Assembly: GCA_036877525.1 (NCBI GenBank)
Contig: JAZGTH010000001.1
Location: forward strand, 4,598,001 to 4,662,000
Direction of reading: 5' to 3'
DNA length: 64,000 nucleotides
Origin: Chromobotia macracanthus
Lineage: Eukaryota; Chordata; Actinopteri; Cypriniformes; Botiidae
The stretch's first letter is position 1. Each line of letters opens with the position of its first letter. Below, piece after piece: positions 62,201-64,000 of the stretch. Made by a program: the position numbers and the translations under genes. The notes beneath the pieces are model-generated. The model was not told the origin of the DNA and did not search any database. It saw only the letters and a program-made list of their open reading frames with translations.

Positions 62201-63008
62201 TTTGGAAGCTAAATGGAGCTGAGGGCCAATAAAGTGGGTGTGTGCCATGACAGGTGTTACAACTCATCATGGATGCCTCTAAAAACACAGGACTCCTCTT
62301 TCATTTGCATTTGCATATACAAATACACATGTGTACCGACACCCAGTAAATTTGTTTAATTTTTCACATTTGGATATCACAAAGCTGTCATGACAATAGC
62401 CTATTTTTAATATTTCATGCATTGTAAAATTATTTTTATGACAATTAAGCATATATCCACCTGTAATGCAAGTAACATTCTCATTACTGTAATGTATAAA
62501 GACATTTAAATTGTAAAATTGCAGTAAATTTTCTATTGTTTTAATCTGTTAATTTGAAATGAAATTAATTTGTTAATTTGACATGAAAAGTTATTTTAGT
62601 ACAGTATGTTAACTGTCTCTTAAAAAGAACCTAATGAGAATTGAAAATAAGGAAAATTAAGAAAACATTCAAAAGTAAACTTCCAGGCATATTACAGTAC
62701 TGGAAATTTGACTGGAAAATATGCTAAATGGAATTATGAAAAAGTAAAATGGAATTTTACTGAATGGAATATTCTCAATGCAAATTCTTATCTTTTGAGT
62801 TTGTTTTGATAACACTGACGCTGTTAGCCGCATGTAAAGCCTACATCACTAGACTTTCTCATGTTGTACTCTGTACTTCAAATGGCAGACTTACCCCTAC
62901 AGGTGCTGTTGTTTCCCCCTCTACCTCCATCTCCCCCAGACTCCTGCCCTGCTGAGGGGTCTCACACGCTGTATCCTTACGGGCAGCTCGACCAGCCCTG
63001 CCCTGCAT
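24435..63008 (-). CDS. dock9: Dedicator of cytokinesis protein 9 (zizimin-1), complete, about 54 coding exons
   Basis: DOCK-D family guanine-nucleotide exchange factor for Cdc42, without a DH domain. Translation from ATG 63006-63008 to TGA 24435-24437 gives 2071 residues (human 2069). Order: N-terminal DUF3398-type region, PH domain (about 172-280), DHR-1/C2 (about 630-810), long helical/armadillo part, DHR-2 catalytic domain (about 1610-2040), C-terminal tail. Exon coordinates are in the block entries below. The 38-residue first exon starting MQGRAGRAAR differs from the commonest mammalian N-terminus, so a second upstream first exon outside the window is possible. Introns keep phase throughout; two have GC donors. 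Compact for a dock gene (38.6 kb). Paralogs dock10/dock11 were considered; CIKTYNSDW, the exon-4 to exon-9 block and the tail IFNAISGTP fit dock9 best. Confidence 0.96.
25170..25455. repeat. Interspersed repeat ending in a (GT)n microsatellite
   Basis: Contains GTGAGGGTTAGGTTTAGTGG and TTATGGACAGTCCC, then GT repeated 13 times (25426-25451), ending 10 nt from the donor of the penultimate dock9 exon. Same family as 18160-18420. Confidence 0.65.
26325..32010 (-). CDS. dock9: dock9 exons: DHR-2 catalytic domain
   Basis: Transcript order: 31795-32010, 31620-31677, 30974-31080, 30305-30427, 30064-30177, 29396-29401 (6-nt microexon), 28346-28492, 27468-27678, 26325-26515. They encode the start of DHR-2 (DLTKRIRTVLMATEQMKEH, KTWLDSMAKIHVKNGDLSE), its lobe A repeats (ITPNIDEE, CADGLWKAERYELISDIYKL), the VAFFGQ/GFFEDEDGKEYIYKEP junction, and lobe B (QCKRRTVLTTHCFPYVKKR, VDMIRLQLKLQGSVSVQ). 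The exon ending at 31795 is followed by a GC donor. The donor after 30974 is GTTCAA, unusually weak. Confidence 0.93.
27765..28170. repeat. Cyprinid MITE, copy A (dock9 intron)
   Basis: Right half holds ACAGATGTGACGTAACCACA, CACTGATCTATTATGTACTT and GGACTGCAGCTGTAAGG. These line up with ACAGATGTGACATAACACAG, ACTATTATGTACTTGC and CACTGCAGCTTTAA in copy B at 51170-51412. The left end AAAGCTACAATCC could be the mirrored terminus. Confidence 0.65.
29357..29375. repeat. (CA)n microsatellite near the dock9 microexon
   Basis: About nine CA units, ending 21 nt beyond the microexon. Confidence 0.8.
29396..29401 (-). CDS. dock9: dock9 6-nt microexon (Ala-Ala)
   Basis: GCTGCG lies between a strong pyrimidine tract with CCTAAG and a perfect donor GTAAGT. 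The flanking introns are both phase 0, so it adds two alanines between VAFFGQ and GFFEDEDG. Human DOCK9 isoforms carry extra residues beginning AA at exactly this point. Probably alternatively spliced. Confidence 0.75.
29570..29977. mobile_element. Non-autonomous DNA element with AAAGGGGTCATAT termini
   Basis: Left end TAAAGGGGTCATATCAT and right end ATGATAAGACCCCTTTA form inverted termini of about 15 bp. No transposase. Matches the well-known cyprinid MITE with 'aaaggggtcatat' ends. Confidence 0.75.
32152..32304 (-). repeat. tRNA-derived SINE, well preserved
   Basis: On the minus strand: TGTAGCTCAGTGGTAGAGCA (box A), GTGGGTTTGATTCCCAGG (box B), then the tail ACTGTAAGTCGCTTTGGATA followed by AAAGTGTCTG. 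No acceptor-stem closure, so it is a SINE and not a tRNA gene. In a dock9 intron. Confidence 0.85.
32379..34443 (-). CDS. dock9: dock9 exons: helical region before DHR-2
   Basis: Transcript order: 34307-34443 (or short form 34307-34374), 33955-34061, 33735-33872, 32839-33021, 32379-32492. Encoded landmarks: RLHQLGSLENAHTFNH, LEANVSTEVCLTVLDTLSIF, GHNPLMKKVFQVHLCFLQ, CYEILKCCNSKLSSIRSDAA, FVRTHLQ, VVIAVSQLIADVIGIGGTRF. Phases are consistent on both sides. Confidence 0.93.
33300..33640 (+). repeat. Interspersed repeat ending in 'aataaactctattgcatttggatcc'-like tail
   Basis: A T-rich stretch with TGTGTCTTGTTACCCCTGATT and an ending ATAAACTCTATTGCATTTGG resembles the 3' part of a repeat common in fish. 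Class not determined. It lies antisense in a dock9 intron. Confidence 0.45.
34512..34890. mobile_element. MITE with TTTAAGGAGCACTAAGTAA termini
   Basis: Left TTTAAGGAGCACTAAGTAA is mirrored on the right by TTACTTAGTGCGCTTTAAA (about 34870-34888), giving inverted termini of about 19 bp with a few mismatches. No coding frame. Confidence 0.7.
34935..34983. repeat. (AT)n microsatellite, about 24 units
   Basis: Uninterrupted AT dinucleotides in a dock9 intron. Confidence 0.95.
36382..40552 (-). CDS. dock9: dock9 exons: central helical region and variable serine-rich linker
   Basis: Transcript order: 40406-40552, 40204-40287, 39869-39980, 38870-39048, 38655-38762, 38424-38529, 38191-38309, (candidate cassette 37386-37592), 37010-37124, 36534-36600, 36382-36429. 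Landmarks: HHAVETLVNMLMPHITQKY, RCFTFMDRGFVFKQINNYI, FKFEFLRVVCNHEHYVPLNL, LQLDYSLTDDFCRNHFLVGL, ARMATLYLPLFGLLQENVHR, LDNSLHKDVFGVISGT, ADSRGSLVSTDSGNSLPEK, LLMCFLHVLKSMSED, YWNKATTSELMDFF. The donor of 38870-39048 is GTCTGG, weaker than consensus. Confidence 0.92.
37386..37592 (-). CDS. dock9: Candidate alternative cassette exon of dock9 (69 codons)
   Basis: Open without stop, preceded by TTGCCTCTGACCTCTTAG and followed by donor GTGAAG. It begins PKERFTRRHT and contains TVLPLPPEPEDS and VTMDFSLLSSPALYDND. Both flanking introns are phase 0, so it can be included or skipped without changing frame, between the exon ending CLDK and the exon beginning TQSASALG. I do not recognise it in mammalian DOCK9. 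Proline/serine-rich and likely disordered. Confidence 0.5.
38764..38784. repeat. (CA)n microsatellite at a dock9 splice acceptor
   Basis: CA repeats begin within a few bases of the acceptor of exon 38655-38762, so on the gene strand a (TG)n tract replaces the usual pyrimidine tract. Confidence 0.8.
40637..40708 (-). CDS. dock9: dock9 exon, 24 codons
   Basis: Phase 0 at both ends; encodes YSWYFFEALVKSMAQYLMES followed by GKVK. Acceptor TTTTTGCAG, donor GTGAGG. Confidence 0.92.
41268..43686 (-). CDS. dock9: dock9 exons: end of DHR-1 and start of the helical region
   Basis: Transcript order: 43575-43686, 43129-43247, 42300-42386, 42120-42212, 41653-41768, 41475-41544, 41268-41393. The next exon is 40637-40708 (YSWYFFEALVKSMAQYLMES). 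Landmarks: IKIELPTQLHEKHHLLFTLY, KKRDVVETP, SAWLPLLKDGRIVMSEQNI, SEIKWVDGGRPLFRLSTHLV, DQHLHNFFHHFQS, INFLPTILNQVVHVL, IVAQCHEEGLEHYLRSYVK. An internal GTGAGC 9 nt before the used donor of exon 43129-43247 could act as an alternative donor and would remove three residues. Confidence 0.92.
41839..42090. repeat. 'ccagcat/gctggt' interspersed repeat
   Basis: Repeated GCTGGT/ACCAGC words (AACCAGCATAA, AAACTGGTTAG, CATATGCTGGTGACCAGC) typical of a cyprinid repeat. A shorter related piece lies at about 33085-33190. Class not determined. Confidence 0.5.
43259..43280. repeat. (GA)n microsatellite at a dock9 splice acceptor
   Basis: On the gene strand this is a (TC)n run lying about 12 nt upstream of the acceptor of exon 43129-43247, so it doubles as its pyrimidine tract. 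Confidence 0.85.
44062..47058 (-). CDS. dock9: dock9 exons: PH-to-DHR-1 linker and start of DHR-1
   Basis: Transcript order: 46918-47058, 46106-46312, 45873-45995, 45504-45586, 45304-45426, 44943-45022, 44580-44770, 44319-44384, 44062-44154. Landmarks: EEKFGKRVLVSCNDLSFNLQ, ENEEGPTTN, SRKISADFHVDLNNP, FSVTCPHPDIFLVAHIEKVL, HCAEPYMKNSDSSK, LGQYRMPFAWAAR, YRQDSNKLSEEDLFKLLADF, MAKLPVILGNLDVTIDN, NHLYVYPKHLKYDNQKSFAK, SLFTKHAFAAVLHHQQNPEF. The exon 45873-45995 is followed by a GC donor. Confidence 0.93.
47187..52777 (-). CDS. dock9: dock9 exons: PH domain and flanks
   Basis: Transcript order: 52708-52777, 51522-51617, 50670-50804, 48853-49027, 47805-47860, 47187-47261. The PH domain runs from SKHGWLHKANM (residue about 172) through SFKRRYFHLTQLGDGSYNLN and NFYKDEKISKEPKGTIFLDS to FELKMQDKSTYLLAADSEGE and DDWISTLNKIL. 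In zizimin proteins this domain binds phosphoinositides and helps membrane targeting (family knowledge). The two short exons after it encode an acidic variable linker (DDELGKTDVVPGNFQDSFQ). Confidence 0.94.
47689..47729. repeat. (CA)n microsatellite, about 20 units
   Basis: Uninterrupted CA repeat in a dock9 intron. Confidence 0.95.
47910..48075. repeat. 'ggtggttgccagggtgttgctatg' interspersed repeat
   Basis: Words TGGTGTTCTGGGTGGTTGCC, AGGGTGTTGCTATGCATTTG and CTTGGTGGTTGCTTACTGG match a repeat frequent in cyprinids. Internally repetitive. Class not determined. Confidence 0.55.
49028..50669 (-). other. dock9 intron, 1.6 kb
   Basis: Between the exons encoding MGVVQ and NSKVRRF. Nothing coding or repetitive of recognised class was found. 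Confidence 0.6.
51170..51412. repeat. Cyprinid MITE, copy B (dock9 intron)
   Basis: Shares several blocks in the same order with copy A at 27765-28170. The end GCACACTGCAGCTTTAA resembles the usual terminus of this family. Confidence 0.65.
52778..54520 (-). other. dock9 intron, 1.7 kb
   Basis: A repeat at about 54250-54480 is described separately. The remainder shows no recognised feature. Confidence 0.6.
54250..54480 (+). repeat. Interspersed repeat, possible LINE 3' fragment
   Basis: TTATTGTCATTTAACCATAT, GGTGCACCATATAGTGGAAT, TTCCTCCAGGACGATGGTGC and CACAGTGCAAACA occur in the order seen in a widespread fish repeat. Class uncertain. Confidence 0.5.
54521..63008 (-). CDS. dock9: dock9 exons 1-4: N-terminal region
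   Basis: Transcript order: 62895-63008 (ATG at 63006-63008), 59529-59645, 58060-58149, 54521-54603. Exon 1 encodes MQGRAGRAARKDTACE and an acidic stretch. Exon 2 encodes VIEPLDYENVLVQRKTQIL and MLQFPIDDFQ. Exon 3 encodes LKRQGRTLYSSVPDG. Exon 4 encodes CIKTYNSDWHVVTYKYEDYS. Together they form the conserved zizimin N-terminal (DUF3398) segment, reported in family members as autoinhibitory. The splice from exon 1 (donor GTAAGT) to exon 2 is phase 0. Confidence 0.93.
55176..56700 (+). mobile_element. Degenerate DIRS/Ngaro-like retroelement, gag part only
   Basis: A terminal-type sequence (TCCTCTCGAGGGAACTCGAC, 55181-55200) resembles the terminal repeat of tyrosine-recombinase retroelements common in fish. 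It is followed by broken gag-like frames. At 55430-55580 DTRGHTQILCCLLG then CAYCEGFSMKKLYSRLA matches the cysteine motif of that gag. At 56080-56130 AVMVAAERHLWMSLAD matches its downstream helical block. Frames are interrupted by frameshifts and stops. No reverse transcriptase, RNase H, methylase or tyrosine recombinase was recognised, so it is a dead fragment. The class call is from memory of the family. Confidence 0.55.
57433..57576 (-). CDS. Candidate alternative first coding exon of dock9
   Basis: ATG at 57574-57576, 48 open codons (MSWVLGVVNREC... to KTSAWT), then a consensus donor GTAAGT at 57427-57432, in phase 0. It would join exon 54521-54603 in frame and give dock9 lacking exons 1-3. 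I recognise no homolog; it may be a chance open frame. Confidence 0.3.
59260..59288. repeat. (GT)n microsatellite
   Basis: About 14 GT units in dock9 intron 2. Confidence 0.95.
60176..60205. repeat. (GA)n microsatellite
   Basis: GA run with one CA interruption in dock9 intron 1. Confidence 0.9.
61484..61622 (+). repeat. tRNA-derived SINE
   Basis: TTCCGTAGCTCAGCTGGTAG (box A), a decayed box B (GAGTTACATTTCC), and the tail TGCACTATAAGCTGCTATAG with AAAGTGTCTGCCAGATGCAT. Opposite orientation to the copy at 32152-32304. Confidence 0.75.
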
Positions 63009-63640
63009 GATCCACAACACCCACCCTTGAGTAGAACCGTGAGCTCAGAGTCACACCACTAACAGAAGTAGAGAACCAGGCACTCTCTCTTTCAATGTTT
63101 CATAGGCAAACTAACAGTTCTGCTACAGCCTGCATACCCTGAGGAGGTGCCTTGTTTTCAGATGAGTCTCTCTTTCTGTTCTTTCACTCTTCTGTGTTAC
63201 TGAACTTCACCATGTGGAGTTCTCAAGAGTGTTTATCAGTTCAGACCCTCCCTTTCCCTCTCTCTCTTCCCTGTGAGCAGCAGAGACCACTCCTTCACAC
63301 AGCTGTTCGGTACGGGGGAGTGTGTGTGCAAATGTGTGCGTGTGTGTCCACTATTGTTACTGTATTATGTCACACTCATCTGTCCTCCCTCTGTGCTGAA
63401 ACAGAGATCTTAACTGTCTGTTTCACCTGCCAGAGAAAAACAGACAAAAGCTCTAGAGACGAACAAATGTGAAACGAACAAATAAAGACACAGAAAGTAA
63501 AGGAAAGTCCCTCTTTTTGCTATTGCATTTTGCCAAAAGAATGACAAAGTTAATGCAGAGCTCAGTCATATTACACGTCATGTGTAATGAATTCATTATA
63601 GATGATAGAAAGATTACAGATTACATTTGATTAGATTACA
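63009..63640 (-). promoter_or_regulatory. dock9: Upstream region of the dock9 first exon (5' UTR and possible promoter)
   Basis: The ATG-containing exon has no obvious upstream splice acceptor close to the ATG, so transcription may start here. No TATA box and no CpG island are visible, and no start site can be assigned. Confidence 0.35.
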
Positions 63641-63740
63641 TTTTATTACATTTGGCAGACTTCAAGCTATACATGTTATGTAAATTCTTTGTTAATCGAA
63701 CCCATGACTTTGGCATTGACAGCATCATGCTGTGACAGGA
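63627..63740 (-). repeat. Truncated tRNA-derived SINE
   Basis: Minus strand shows a GGGTTCGATTAAC box B and the ending AAGTCTGCCAAATGTAATAA. The 5' part is missing. Confidence 0.55.
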
Positions 63741-64000
63741 CAGAAGAACAAGGGGACAGGCAGACAGACCAAAAAGTAAAAAAATGTAATAAGGACCATG
63801 ACGTGTAGATTTTGTAAACAATATGTTCCAATTCTGCAGACATCTGCGCAGCTTTCTGTGGAGTTCTGAGGGCGCAGATTGTGTGTGGCCTAATAAAGCA
63901 GGAAACTGACAGCCAAAGTTTTAACTTGTAGACAGTTCAAAGATCATAATCTGTGTGAAAACACAATCACCACCTTGCGTCTGTCTGTCTGTCTCTTCAA

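Larger units (their letters stand above)
59646..62894 (-). other. dock9 intron 1, 3.2 kb
   Basis: Contains a GA microsatellite (60176-60205) and a SINE (61484-61622). A 43-bp segment with the duplicated unit TTACAGTATGATTTAATTGT lies at about 59908-59955. No coding exon was recognised. Confidence 0.65.

Overview
The window is nuclear DNA from a ray-finned fish, most likely a cyprinid. It has spliced genes with GT-AG introns, AT-rich introns, abundant microsatellites, several families of short fold-back DNA elements, tRNA-derived SINEs, and fish-type proteins. No prokaryotic feature (operon, Shine-Dalgarno site, CRISPR) is present. Gene names rest on translating the exons and comparing them with vertebrate families from memory; no database search was run.

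Layout: (1) 1-1.4 kb is intergenic. (2) 1.4-13 kb, plus strand: a complete stk24 (MST3) gene with a GC-rich promoter, 11 coding exons and 428 residues. (3) 13-14.7 kb is the tail-to-tail interval where the stk24 and slc15a1 3' UTRs face each other. (4) 14.75-22.0 kb, minus strand: a complete slc15a1 (PepT1) gene with a TATA-box promoter, 23 coding exons and 716 residues. (5) 22-24.4 kb is the slc15a1 upstream region and the dock9 3' UTR. (6) 24.4-63.0 kb, minus strand: dock9 (zizimin-1, a Cdc42 exchange factor) with 54 coding exons (one a 6-nt microexon), about 2071 residues, plus one candidate 69-codon cassette exon. (7) 63-64 kb is upstream sequence with no gene seen.

Exon boundaries were placed by hand from splice signals, reading phase and family similarity. 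All three reading frames stay open with consistent phases from ATG to stop. The three genes are unrelated in function (GCK-III stress kinase, intestinal proton/peptide symporter, Rho-family GEF). They sit together because of ancient vertebrate synteny; the human order is the same (13q32), but as far as I recall human STK24 lies on the same strand as the other two, so stk24 appears inverted here.

The most notable observations are four GC-AG introns, a candidate in-frame cassette exon and a 6-nt microexon in dock9, an in-frame alternative acceptor pair in dock9, a candidate internal dock9 first exon, a degenerate DIRS-like retroelement in a dock9 intron, and two opposite-facing copies of one Tc1-type MITE in stk24. 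I found no wholly new biological system.
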